A stretch of 64,000 nt of DNA. Origin: Stramonita haemastoma (Eukaryota > Mollusca > Gastropoda > Neogastropoda > Muricidae). Positions within the stretch are counted from its first letter, which is position 1, and each line of letters starts with the position of its first letter. The notes under the pieces were generated by a model. That model saw only the letters and a list, made by a program, of their open reading frames with translations. It was not told the origin of the DNA and did not search any database. Positions 52,265 through 63,735 of the stretch are shown one piece after another. The position numbers were made by a program, and so were the translations under genes. Location of the stretch: the NCBI GenBank assembly GCA_030674155.1, contig CM060335.1, forward strand, positions 34,212,281 through 34,276,280, given 5' to 3'.

Positions 52265-52440
52265 CTTGGCACTGATTCACTGATTGTTCTGTCAATCGTC
52301 ACGGCAAATGCCGCCTTCAAATGGCTTCAAAGAACTAAAGACCGGAAATTAATGTCGCGAACTGCTGTTTAGGTGTCACGTTCTTGCAGAGCGAATCTGC
52401 TTTTCTATTTTGGCGGATGGTTAAAAACATCGAATAAATC
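52265..52440 (-). promoter_or_regulatory. RANBP2: Probable RANBP2 core promoter
   Basis: The 175 bases before the start codon are locally CpG-rich. They contain ACCGGAAAT (52341-52349, ETS-like), TTTTGGCGG (52408-52416, E2F-like) and AAATGGC about 55 bases upstream of the ATG (YY1-like), with no TATA box, as expected for a housekeeping gene. Motif matches only; the start of transcription is not determined. Confidence 0.4.
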
Positions 52441-55303
52441 ATTGAATAAACAGGCTTAATGTAACATGATTGTATTACGATAAGTTAAGACAAAGAAGAT
52501 TATCTTTTTGTTGTCGTTAAATATAGTTAGGTGTTTTTTCATTTTTACATCTTTTCGCCCAAATGAGAACAATATTGGTCATGGCGCTGAAATGGATTTT
52601 GTTTCCATTTTTCTTTCTTTTTTTTTTTTTCTTTTTTAAAAGGGTAAAATTGGTGGCAAACTTGTAAAAAAAAAAATTTTTGAGGCTAGTCACTGCATAA
52701 ATTATATTCTATTCATTTTTTTTCTTTTTTTTTAAAAAGGTAAACGTAAAGGTGTCCCATAACCTATGTGGTCGTAGGGAAGAGAGGCGTCAGAGACCTC
52801 AGCCTCTCTAGGAACCAGCATGTTGAGGGCGGCGCCCATCTCCTCTCCTTAGCTGCTTTACCTTCCCTAACCCTAGCTAGGGCAGGTACCCATTTACTGC
52901 AGGGGGGAACTGTACTTTAGCCAAGGCGCGCAAACGGTCACCCATCCAACTGGTAACCACGCTCTACGCTGCTTAACTTGACGGGGGGAAAGCGAGCGCT
53001 CTGACCACTGAGCTATTGCACCCCCCTTTATTACCTTTTTATTCTATTTTACTTTTGCTAAAATAAAACAAAGTTGAGTATTTAGGCTACATATCTTTTT
53101 AAAAGAAAATAAGAGCCTGTCTTCCCCTGTGGGCATGCTGGAGACCTGTCAATATAAACAGCATCCTCGCCTTCTGAAAATTCTGTGCTAGGAATTTCCC
53201 TCTTTTCTATCTCGTTCTTTTTTCTGGCTTGCTCCTTTTCTTCCTGTCACCTCCTTCTTGTCTATTTTCTGCCTTCTTCGTTCATTACCCAGCATTTTTT
53301 TCAAGAAAGACTTTTAAAATAACATTTTCTTTCACGCCCAAGTCAGATACGCTGGGCCTGACTTATCAGATGAGTAACAAAAGCGCGATGCATTTTCGCT
53401 CGTATGGCAGACAATGATAGTTTAGATTAGTTTAGTTTATTTTTTTATATCGAGGATAATGGATTAAGCACTTATGTGCTTTTTTTTCAGCCAGTCCCCG
53501 TGTGTATGTAGTTTTGTCAATTTGTCATCTGTTCACACCGGCACACAATGGCCTACTCTTACGAAAAGCGGAACAGGATTTAACGTGTGCGAAGATGTTC
53601 TGCCTGCGTTCGCACACGGGGCCTCGTTTACAGTCTCATCCGAAAGACTTTTGGGAGAATGGAGTTAGCACTGATGTTAACTCCAGGCCTAGTTGTTATC
53701 TGAGCATTCCACAAAGAAGAGCCTGTGGGTCTGGTCACATAGCACGTTCAGAAATACTTTGTTGACACTCTATGGTGGTTTACACTTAGCCTATCACACA
53801 GCAGTGTTATCTTCTAGTAACATACACACTAAAATCATCAAATAACAGGTTGTATACTTTATTTTCAAATCAAATCAAATTCTTTTATTTCCAGGATAAT
53901 GAATAAGCACCCATATGCTTTTTTTTTTTTACATCCAGTCCCCAGCTTCAATTCATTTTCAAGTACTTCATTGCTCAGACAATTTCACCACCACATCGCC
54001 TGACTGACACTTTTGTTTCCCCTTTATTTACAATACCAGCCCACTAGGATCTACAGCGTCTCTATTTCAGAGCGATGCCCATGATCAGCTATAGCCTACA
54101 CAGCAGAGTTGACAACTCAGGAGGACATCTCCAAGACTAGTTTCAACGATTATTTCCCTTAGACCATGCAATAGAAAGGATATTTATTTATTCATTTATT
54201 CTTTTACAAGGTAGGTTTTTTTTTGTTGTTGTTGTTGGGGGGGGGGGGGGTTGTTTTTTTAATCACCTTGTTCACCAATAACATGATTTAATTAGTGGAC
54301 AAGGAGATTTCTTTTTTAAAGTGGTGCATCTGGACACTGCAGATCAGGCTATCTTCCTATCCACCACTAGCTTATTGGCGGACGAGGCTGCAGTAAAAAG
54401 AAATTCCGTCCTCTAGGCTATGACTGGGGGACGAGGCTGCTGTGATTAGATGTAACCATCTTCTCTCCTGTACATGTGGCTTACTGGCGATCAGAACACA
54501 CACCAGCCCCTCACATGTACATGGCATATCTACCCCACCAGCAGAAGTAAAATGATTACTGGGGGGGGGGGGGAGGGGGGCTGGAGAAAATCTGGTAGCC
54601 ATTTCTGAGAGTGGAGTGGGTAGGAGATTTGTATGCTGGGTCTGGAGCCCACTTATTTTAATTTAAACAACGGCAAATTATAAGAAATCGTTCCTTTATT
54701 AAAAAGCATCATATTAATCGTGTTTGTTTTTTTTCCACCTGAGAGTGCAGTATCATTTTCTATCATAAAAATACACAAACTATCTAAATCAAGTTGACAC
54801 AACTTCCGCACTAGGCCTATATGATTTACATATTTCCTAGTAGATTTCTATTAAGTCAAATTGATGAAACTTCCGTGTACGATTTACATCTCTCTTGGTA
54901 TATTTCTTTTTCGTGATAGCCTTAGTCTACATCTACATGCACATAATGATCTGCATATTAAACGACTGTAAGATTTTGTGCTAAAATATCTTGGAGAGAG
55001 AGAGAGAGAGTGTGTGTCTTCTTTTCTCCTTTTTTTGAGAGAGAGAGAGAGAGTCAATTCAAGTTAAGTCAAGTCAAGTCAAATTCATTTATTTCGAAGA
55101 TAATGAACGGGCACTTATACGCTTTTTTTTATATCCAGTCCCCCAACCTTACCAGGGATAAGATCAAATCAAATCAAATTCTTTTATATCGAGGATAATG
55201 AATACTCATGTGCTTTTTTACATCCAGTCCCTGCCATAATCAGGGATTACATCAATTTAAGAAACACCTCAAACTAACAACAATGATAAACCAAACAGCA
55301 AGG

Positions 55304-55306
<3 letters not shown>
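52441..55306. other. Intergenic spacer between RANBP2 and ALDH
   Basis: After the composite SINE come a reversed GGAAAAAGGCAG-type repeat (53110-53420), a reversed tRNA/core SINE (53440-53695) and 5'-truncated tail copies of the same family (53877-53945, 55078-55143, 55163-55232). A GGGGG/TTGTTGTTG simple tract lies at 54222-54255 and the strings CGAGGCTGC and GGCGGACGAGG recur near 54375-54440. No gene seen. Confidence 0.7.
52735..53030 (-). mobile_element. Composite tRNA/5S-headed SINE, reversed copy
   Basis: Minus strand: tRNA-like TAGCTCAGTGGTCAGAGCGC, then GTTAAGCAGCGTAGAGC and AGTTGGATGGGTGACCG. About 470 bases upstream of the RANBP2 start codon. Confidence 0.88.
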
Positions 55307-55366
<60 letters not shown>

Positions 55367-55372
55367 GGGGGG
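55307..55372 (+). repeat. GA repeat followed by poly-G, ALDH upstream
   Basis: About 48 bases of (GA)n then a run of about 17 G, roughly 190 bases upstream of the ALDH ATG. Purine-only on one strand, so prone to triplex or G-quadruplex forms; also prone to length error in assemblies. Confidence 0.9.
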
Positions 55373-55560
55373 TAAATATCCACACTGAAAATGTCCGGGA
55401 AGATTTTAGTATGGGGATGGTTCTAAACAGAACAACATGACCTTGACCTCGCCGGTGTGGCAAGATAATAAGGTGCGCGTCAGCTGCAGTTTTCGCAGTC
55501 ATTACTCAGTCGCCTTTGCAAATTTAGGTGCAAGAAGAAAACAGCTCTGTAACTGAGACG
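55373..55560 (+). promoter_or_regulatory. Probable ALDH promoter-proximal region with nuclear-receptor-type repeat
   Basis: Upstream of the ATG, TGACCTTGACCT (55438-55449) is two AGGTCA half-sites on the minus strand with no spacer and contains the extended half-site TCAAGGTCA recognised by ERR/NR5A-type receptors. An AP-1-like TTACTCA follows near 55505. The interval is free of recognised repeats. Confidence 0.4.
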
Positions 55561-55608
55561 ATGTCGGACCCACAGCCAAACCCCAGCACCAAAGTCAAAT
55601 ATACACAG
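55561..55608 (+). CDS. Aldehyde dehydrogenase (ALDH1/2 family) coding exon 1
   Basis: ATG at 55561 reads MSDPQPNPSTKVKYTQ and splices at ACACAG|GTATGT in phase 0. The segment KVKYTQ precedes LFINNEW exactly as KIQYTKIFINNEW in ALDH1A. The short, hydrophilic N-terminus has no mitochondrial presequence, so a cytosolic ALDH1-type enzyme is more likely than ALDH2. It would oxidise aldehydes with NAD(P)+; whether retinal is the substrate cannot be told from 51 residues. Divergent from RANBP2, with 3.3 kb between start codons. Confidence 0.88.
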
Positions 55609-56948
55609 GTATGTCAGTTCTTTCGAGACTTCAGAAACGAGAAGGGGAGATAATCGAACTTTTACTTTCAGAACAAACGTGAAATTTAGACAAAGTTTGT
55701 GGACGATATTGTTCTTAAGCGTTTGTTTAAATTAAAATACGTCCGTATATTTACATAATCATGTGCTTTTTTTTACATTAAGTCCCCGTGTGTTTGCAGT
55801 TTTGTAAATCTTGCCATCTGTTCCCACCGGCACACCATGGCCTACTCTGAAGAAAGTAGTAGTAGGCACTCATCAGTCTCGGAAGACTATGGAGTTGCGC
55901 TCTAAAGACTAGAGCGCAAAGCCTGGGCAAGTATGTATGGAAGGCAAGCTGTTACCCATGCAGCAGACCCCCCCTCTCCACGGCACTGGAATGATCCATT
56001 GGAAGGGCATTGACCAATACGAATGGTTCCAGTACCCTTGCAGGAGCCAGCAGGAGCCACCAGAACGTTGCCATATACCTACAGCCCCAAGCTGCTCTGG
56101 GACTCCAACTCCCCGATTTTTCCTCAGGGATGGTGTCTAAACACGACACCTGTGTGCATGCTGGTTTGTTATAATTTTGTCATCCGCTCCTACCGGCACA
56201 CGATGGCCTACTCTTCCAAAAGGTGGAACAGGGTTTTAACGTGTGCGCAAGATGTTCTGCGTGCATTGGCACACGGGCCTCGGTTTCGAGTCTCATCCGA
56301 ATGACTTTGACATTCAGTTCGATTTTTTCGTCAAACTGGGAAGAAAGGGCGAGGCTGGGTACGAACTCAGAAACTCACGATTTACATATTGGCAGGCTAA
56401 CGTCTTAACCATCCTGCCACCATCCACCATCCTCTGAAGAAAAACGGAACAGGACTTAATGTGTGCTAAGATGTTCTGCATGTGTTTGCACACAGGGTCT
56501 CAGTTTATAGTCTCATCTGAAGGACTTTTGGTGTATGTGTGTGTGTGTGTGTGTGTGCATGCACATATGTACATGTATAGCCTACACATGAGCCCTCAGT
56601 GGCATAAGGACTAGTAAAGCATTCTTGCTATTTTTGGAAGTTCAAGATTTTTAGTGATCGCTTAATTGAATCAATGAATGACTTGGTCTCATATTAATTA
56701 ACAAAATAGTATTTGCCCGACTCACTCATTGCTCTTGAAAATCAAGTTCTGCTCTGCAAGTGTTGGTATGCCTCAGGCTTCACCATTGCTGTAACAGGTG
56801 AGTTCTGGTAGTAGAAGCTGTTTTTGACCGAACTTTAAAAAAAAAAATTTGTTTGTTGTTTGTATTTAAAAAATTTTGTTTTTGTTTTTGACTGAACTAA
56901 CTTATAAATGTGATACTTATAGCAGCAGTGACTGTGTGTTTGTTGCAG
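55609..56948 (+). other. ALDH intron 1
   Basis: Contains a reversed SINE split by a 577-bp insertion (55855-56431), a short GT repeat (56530-56562) and unrecognised sequence leading to the exon 2 acceptor. Confidence 0.8.
55855..56431 (-). mobile_element. Insertion with 10-bp target duplication inside a SINE
   Basis: CTCTGAAGAA occurs at 55845-55854 and 56432-56441, flanking 577 bp. SINE sequence stops at ...GGCCTACTCTGAAGAA and resumes with ACGGAACAGGACTTAATG. The insert begins with a CATCAGTCTCGGAAGACTAT piece (related to 1939-1985) and ends with a reversed tRNA-headed SINE (56116-56428), so it is one long retroposon read on the minus strand. Confidence 0.8.
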
Positions 56949-57053
56949 CTGTTCATCAACAATGAATGGAAGAACTCAGCCAGTGGGAAGACCTTTGCTG
57001 TCACCAACCCCTGCACAGAAAAGACCATCTGCCAGGTGCAGGAGGCAGACAAG
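56949..57053 (+). CDS. Aldehyde dehydrogenase (ALDH1/2 family) coding exon 2
   Basis: 105 nt after TTGCAG: LFINNEWKNSASGKTFAVTN then PCTEKTICQVQEADK, donor GTAATA, phase 0. It matches ALDH1A [33 protein letters not shown]. The next expected piece (DVDKAV-like) is not seen in the remaining 6.9 kb. NAD-binding and catalytic Cys/Glu regions lie beyond the window. Confidence 0.93.
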
Positions 57054-57436
57054 GTAATAGTTTAAACATTTATTTTCTACTATTTATTCATTCTTTTTTT
57101 TTTCAAGGATAATGGAATAAGCTCTCATGTGCTTTGCTTTGCATCCACTCCAGTCCCCATGTGTATGCACTTTTGTAAATTTTGCCATCCATTCCCACTG
57201 GCACATAATGGCCTACTCTTCCATAAAGCAGAACAGGTTTCGACATGTGTACAATATGTTCTTCGTGTGTTCACACACAGGTTCTTGGTTTACAGTCTCA
57301 TCTGAAGGACTTTTGGAGGGGGTGGAGATATTACTGATGTTAACTCCAGGGAAAAATATCCCCTTGAACAGGATTCAAACCCCAGTCAGGCAGATCATGA
57401 GCGCAATGCACAAGGCTATATCGGCCCCGTATAGAG

Positions 57437-57495
57437 TAGAGAGGAGAGACAGAGAGAGAGACAGAGAGAGAGAGACAGAAAGAGAGACAGAGAGA

Positions 57496-57548
<53 letters not shown>
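57437..57548. repeat. (GA)n with ACAG interruptions
   Basis: Mixed GAGA/GACAGA tract of about 110 bases. Confidence 0.95.
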
Positions 57549-57551
<3 letters not shown>

Positions 57552-58342
57552 ATTCAAACTTGTATGATTTATTTACAAAATGGCCATTGGCCCATACATG
57601 AAGGGGGGAGCCAGCTATTAAGTGGTTTTATGAAATAACAGAAAAGTAAAAGCAAAACTAAATCCCCAAACAAACAAAAAGCCTAAGCAAACAAAAGCAG
57701 AAAACAGAAGCCAAAAAGAAACCAAGAGCAACATAGCAAAGCAAAATTGATTTGTAACAAGAATCATCTGTTACCATGACTTTAAATGAAGATAACAAGA
57801 TATTGAGATGTATAGATCTCATAGATAGATAGACAGATAGACAGACAGATTGACAGATAGATAGAGAGAGACAGACAGATTATGATGATGACAGTGGCAA
57901 TGACAAAAGTTTACTATGGATATTTGTTACTTATATACTGTATAAGATATGTATATGTGCATGTACATATATCTGTTCATAAGGGGACAAAGGGGAGAGG
58001 ATTGGGCACAAAATTCACTTCAATAGCATCATGCTAGATTTAATACTGCGCGTCAGGGCTGTGATCCACTTTAATATCCCTGCTTCAACTGGCCCTGAGA
58101 GGTACTAACATCTGCCATGTTTGTCAAAGTAAATTGAGCAGCAGTGTTAGATTCATAAAGTGGATGACACTCGTGTATATGGCCGTTATCATTATCTTTA
58201 GCCCAGTGGCGTTTATGTTTGAACTTACCAGAGCCTGGGAAAATATCACACAAATACCTGCCTTTTTATAGTGACAGAATCTGTCGCCTCTCTACCAACC
58301 ATTTACTGCATTAGCCACTGCACCATGGCAGGTGGATGCTTG

Positions 58343-58417
<75 letters not shown>

Positions 58418-58698
58418 CCATGCAACATGTGTGACTGATTGTGTGTGTGTATGTGTGTGTGTGTGCATGCATGTGTGTGTGCGTGCATGTGTGCATGCGT
58501 GCGTGTGCCCTTGCAACATGTGTGACTGATTGTGTGCGCGTGTGTGTGTGTGCACGCGCGCGTGTGCACGCGCGCGTGTGCACGTGCGTGTGTGTGCACT
58601 TGCCCATGCAACATGTGTGACTGGTTGCATGTATAAAGTAGGCTTCAATTTTTATATCTTTCCACATAAAGTGATACCTGGGCATATGTGTCATTGAT

Positions 58699-58738
<40 letters not shown>

Positions 58739-59167
58739 TGCATGCACATGTGTGTGAATGTACGTGCATGTGTGCGTGTGCATACATGCGTGACTGTGCA
58801 TGTGTGCATGCATGAGTGTGCGTGTGTGTGTGAATTTTCACATTAAAAAATTATACGAATAATGAATGATAAAAGCATAAATCCCTCCTTTCTCCCCACC
58901 CCCTCCCATTTCTTTAGTTAACACACCATAGCAATGCCTAAAAATAATCTAAACAACCAAACAAATAAAAAACAACACAGGTTGCCCTAATTTTCACAAC
59001 AGGTCACCTTAACCATCATCTAAACAGATTCATTTCAACTTCAAGGTTATCTCAGTTTTCAAAGCAACACAAGGTGACAGCCCCGATATGGCCTGTGCGG
59101 TTGGCGGGGCTATAAGCAACATAATTGGATTGGATTGGTTTCAAAGCACGCACATTCGCACACACAT

Positions 59168-59230
<63 letters not shown>

Positions 59231-59890
59231 CGCATGCACACGCACACACACACACATACACACACATACACTCGCTTGCACACATTTTAATACAATGGCT
59301 GTAATCGTAAAGGAACAACAAAACTATGAGCAAGACTCATGTGAGTATAATCACTTGGTCACATACATGCTTACATGTATACATATATTCTTGCGATTAT
59401 GCAAAGACATATTCTGAATTTCACTGGAACACCACTGGCCCTTACAGATAACAGTAATATGTATCTGTACACATGTATGCATATGTCTACACACAAACAC
59501 ACGCATGCATGCACACACGCATGCTCGCTTGCACGCATGCACGCACGTGCAGGATTGTCTGGTGGTCAGAGTGATGCACTTTGATCTGCTGCGTGGGTTC
59601 AAATCTCATTCAAGAGGATTTTTCCTCTGGGTTAATATCAGTGCTGATTCCACTTCCCCCAAAAGTCCCTTGGATGAGACTATGAACCAAGGCTCTGTGT
59701 GCGAATGCACACAAAACACCTTGTGCACGTGTTAAAACCCTCTCCTTTTTTTCAGAAGTGTAGGGCATTGTGTGCTGCTGAGAATGAATGACAAAATTGA
59801 CATACCTGCATACACATGGGGACTGGGTGTAAAAAAGCACATGAGTTCTTCCATTATCTAAAAAAAAAGAATTTTAAAAATAATAAAAAT

Positions 59891-59892
<2 letters not shown>

Positions 59893-59930
<38 letters not shown>

Positions 59931-59945
59931 ACACACACACACACA

Positions 59946-60032
<87 letters not shown>

Positions 60033-60057
60033 TCACTCACTCACTCACTCACTCACT
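59893..60057. repeat. (CA)n then (CTCA)n microsatellite
   Basis: About 135 bases of CA followed by eight CTCA units, just after a SINE poly-A-like end. Confidence 0.97.
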
Positions 60058-60758
60058 CAGAAATATATATTTGTGTGTCCTTGGTAATCCCACAAGTAGA
60101 TATATATATATACATATTTATAGATCTTCCAGCATCTTTCTAACAGTTATATGACCACTGTATTGATAAAATCTGTGCCAGTGATAACACAAAATTTACA
60201 TTCCCCCCCCCCCCCCCCCCCACCAAAAAAAAAGTATTGATGGCCATCTTTTACATTGACCTCTCAGGTTAAGCTGTTGCACCTTAATTGCAAAGATAAT
60301 GTCGGCTTTAATACCATATTATCATGGAAATGGGATCAGGAGTAATTAATCACTGAGGTTTTTTGGGTTGTGTTTTTTTTAATTATTACAGGTTGAGTGA
60401 TTTTCTGTACAGAACATTGAACTCGGAGCATGAGGGTAACATTAGATTACTGCGTTATTGATTTGATATCGAAACAAAGCAGCTGGACTACTCTCCAGCT
60501 TGGGAGCTTGAAAATTAAACCAGGGCTAGCATTGTGGTTGATATGATAATATTATTGATTATTGGCTTGGAAGCAGACAGTTTACAACAGGGGACCCAGC
60601 TTCAAATTAAGCTTCCGTGTTGAAGATGATGATGATCAGATTATTGAGTTATTGACTTGGAAGTAGGTCACAGCAGCTGGAGTGGTGTGTTGTCTCTTCC
60701 TCATTCTGTGAGTTCACTACAGCTAAATAGTCAGTTACTGTGACTACACAGACTGTTG

Positions 60759-61085
60759 TTAACCCTCTTAGTATTGAACGGGGATTTGCCAGGACTGAAT
60801 AATTGCTCCCCCACTGAATCCGGAACTGGGATTTGTGGATTTGCCTGGATTTACACACTGAAGATATCCATCACGCAGTGACCATCATTAATTGTTACCA
60901 TATGTCAAAGCTCTATCAGGCTAGAAGCACAGATCCTGTTGAGAGTCTGGAAGTAATTATAGCTGCTGGTATGTACTTAGAAGGAGGAAAAGGCAAGTGA
61001 GCGTGTGTGCCTGACCTGATTTCGTGATGGAATGCGAAATCTAAGGGTAATTTGTGTTCAGAGAATCTGAATGTAAGAGGGTTAA
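60759..61085 (+). mobile_element. piggyBac-type MITE, intact copy
   Basis: TTAACCCTCTTAGTATTGAA at the left, TGTAAGAGGGTTAA at the right, 327 bp including both TTAA. Interior matches the copy at 34901 (CACGCAGTGACCATCA, GAGAGTCTGGAAGTAATTA, CCTGACCTGATTTCGTGATG). Confidence 0.85.
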
Positions 61086-61267
61086 AACATAGTGTGGATG
61101 GGTTCTAAGTTGTTGTTGCACATTCCCTTGCTTAACACCGTGGGGGTCACCCTGAATATGCACTCTGACTTTCTCATCCCACAGGTCTGCCTTTGATTTC
61201 TGTCCCCATTCAATTCTGTATAAAACAAGAAAGGAATTGTTTGAACACTCCAGACAAATTGGAAAAA

Positions 61268-61316
<49 letters not shown>

Positions 61317-61562
61317 CAAAAAATAAATAAATAACAACCCCAAACTGTGTCCTTTGTTATTTCTTTCTCCATGTTTTTTCCTCCTTTCATATTTTCTGCC
61401 CTCTGGGTTCAAACAGGTACATGCATTGCGATTGGGAAAGTAAGCTAAACATTAATTTTGGAAATGAAATGTTTTCTAAAAATATTTTTTAAAACAAAGT
61501 GTTAACTACAAGGCCTTTGGCACGATAGTAGGAGGCATCCAGAGGTGGAAGAACAACAAGCA

Positions 61563-62065
61563 GTCATAGCGTGAGTGCATGCAATAGGATATAGCATGCT
61601 TGTACTAGAGTGTTCATAGCGTGAGTGCATGCCATAGGATATAGCATGCTTGTACTAGAGTGTTCATAGCGTGAGTGCATGCCATAGGATATAGCGTGCT
61701 TGTCCTAGAGTGTTCATAGCGTGAGTGCATGCAATAGGATATAGCATGCTTGTACTAGAGTGTTCATAGCGTGAGTGCATGCCATAGGATATAGCATGCT
61801 TGTACTAGAGTGTTCATAGCTTGAGTGCAGGCCATAGGATATAGCGTGCCTGTACTAGAGTGTTCATAGTGTGAGTGCAGGCCATAGGATATAGCATGCT
61901 TGCACTAGTGTGTTCATAGCGTGAGTGCAGGCCATAGGATATAGCGTGCTTGTACTAGAGTGTTCATAGCGTGAGTGCAGGCCATAGGATATAGCGTCCT
62001 TGCACTAGAGTGTTCATAGCGTGAGTGCAGGCCATAGGATATAGCGTGCTTGCACTAGAGTGTTG
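61563..62065. repeat. 50-bp minisatellite
   Basis: Ten units of TGTTCATAGCGTGAGTGCAT plus GCCATAGGATATAGC and ATGCTTGTACTAGAG, exactly 50 bp period, with a few substitutions (CAT to CAG, ATAGCATG to ATAGCGTG). In ALDH intron 2. Confidence 0.97.
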
Positions 62066-62141
62066 TGTCAGGATACAGTTGGGGCCAGTGAGCTAGGTTC
62101 TCAAGTGTCAAGTGATTTATAACAGACAGACAAACAGGGAA

Positions 62142-62182
<41 letters not shown>

Positions 62183-63123
62183 GAGAGAGAGACAGAGAGA
62201 GAGGAGGCAAGGCAAGGCAAAATCTTTTATTCGAGGATAATAGATAAGCACACTGACAATGACAAATGTCATTGAGAGAGAGAGAGACAGAGAGAGAGTG
62301 AGAGATATCCCCTATTGACAGATGTTATCAGTAATCATAGATGTGTGTGTGTCTGTGTCTGTGTCTGTGTAAGTGTGTCTGTGTGTGATTGTTGTTGTTT
62401 CTCAGTGTATATATCTACTCGTATGTCTGAGAGAATTGTTGATGTTGGGCATTCCCTGGCTTAATAGTAATAACACCCTGCCTGGGGGTCACCCAGCACA
62501 TGCACTTTGTCTCGCTCATCACACCTGGGAATTACTGTGAGACTGTAAATTCACACTGGATGAGAAGTTTGTCTGTATGACTCTTTTCAAGTATCTGGCC
62601 GTAGAGGCAGCCATACTCCGACTTCAGGAGATTTTTTTTCCATCTCTGAAAAAGGGTGCAGGTTGTTATGCTGTGAGCTGAAGACAGACTCAACTTTCAC
62701 TTTCACCTGTCTGTAGTCCCATGGACTGTGGGGCACAACTGAAGATTTTGAAAACAGTTTCCTCCACTCCCCATGGTCCTCCACCCTCCGTAGTAGGTCG
62801 TTCCACCCAAGGCCTGTCCACTCTCTGATGTTGTCCTCCCATCGTTTCTTCTGTCTGCCTCTTTGAGGACTAAACATACCCTTTTAAACATAACAACATT
62901 GTAATGTAGGTCATTGCATGTGGCTTATATAAATGAATAGCTGAGAAGCTTTTGGTGAGCATGACTAATGAAGGAATTGATATGTAAGATATTAGTTGTG
63001 CTGCCCACCATATGCTGTTTGTTATGACAGAAGATGGAGACTATATTTGTTCATCAGCGCTTATTTGTACCAGATGGTGTACACTTGATTAAACACATAA
63101 ATTTTGGCGACTAGCAAAATGAG

Positions 63124-63125
63124 TG

Positions 63126-63182
<57 letters not shown>

Positions 63183-63371
63183 ACATGTGTATACATTTGT
63201 GTGTGTATGTAGGTATGTGCATGAGTGTATGTGTGTGTGTGCCTGCAAATGTACACATGTAAGCTGATTACACTGATATATACACACACGCATGCATGCA
63301 CACACATGTATGCACACACGCACGCACACACGCATGCATGCATGCAGGCAGGCACACACGCACACACCACA

Positions 63372-63462
<91 letters not shown>

Positions 63463-63519
63463 CCCATCTGCAAGCATGCACATGCACATACAAATATACA
63501 TACTCAAACACACATGCAT

Positions 63520-63589
<70 letters not shown>

Positions 63590-63596
63590 CACACAC

Positions 63597-63632
<36 letters not shown>

Positions 63633-63654
63633 ACACACACACACACACACCACA

Positions 63655-63735
<81 letters not shown>
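63124..63735. repeat. Large GT then CA microsatellite block
   Basis: (GT)n at 63130-63180, alternating GT/CA pieces, then nearly continuous (CA)n from 63361 to 63735. GT-to-CA switching on one strand creates inverted repeats. All long frames here are artefacts. Confidence 0.97.

Noticed and set aside
62587..62891. Frames containing GRQKKRWEDNIREWTGL, resembling the end of LINE reverse transcriptases
   Set aside because: The motif is typical of degraded non-LTR retrotransposon ends and was considered as a LINE remnant, but it is too short here to define an element or its borders.
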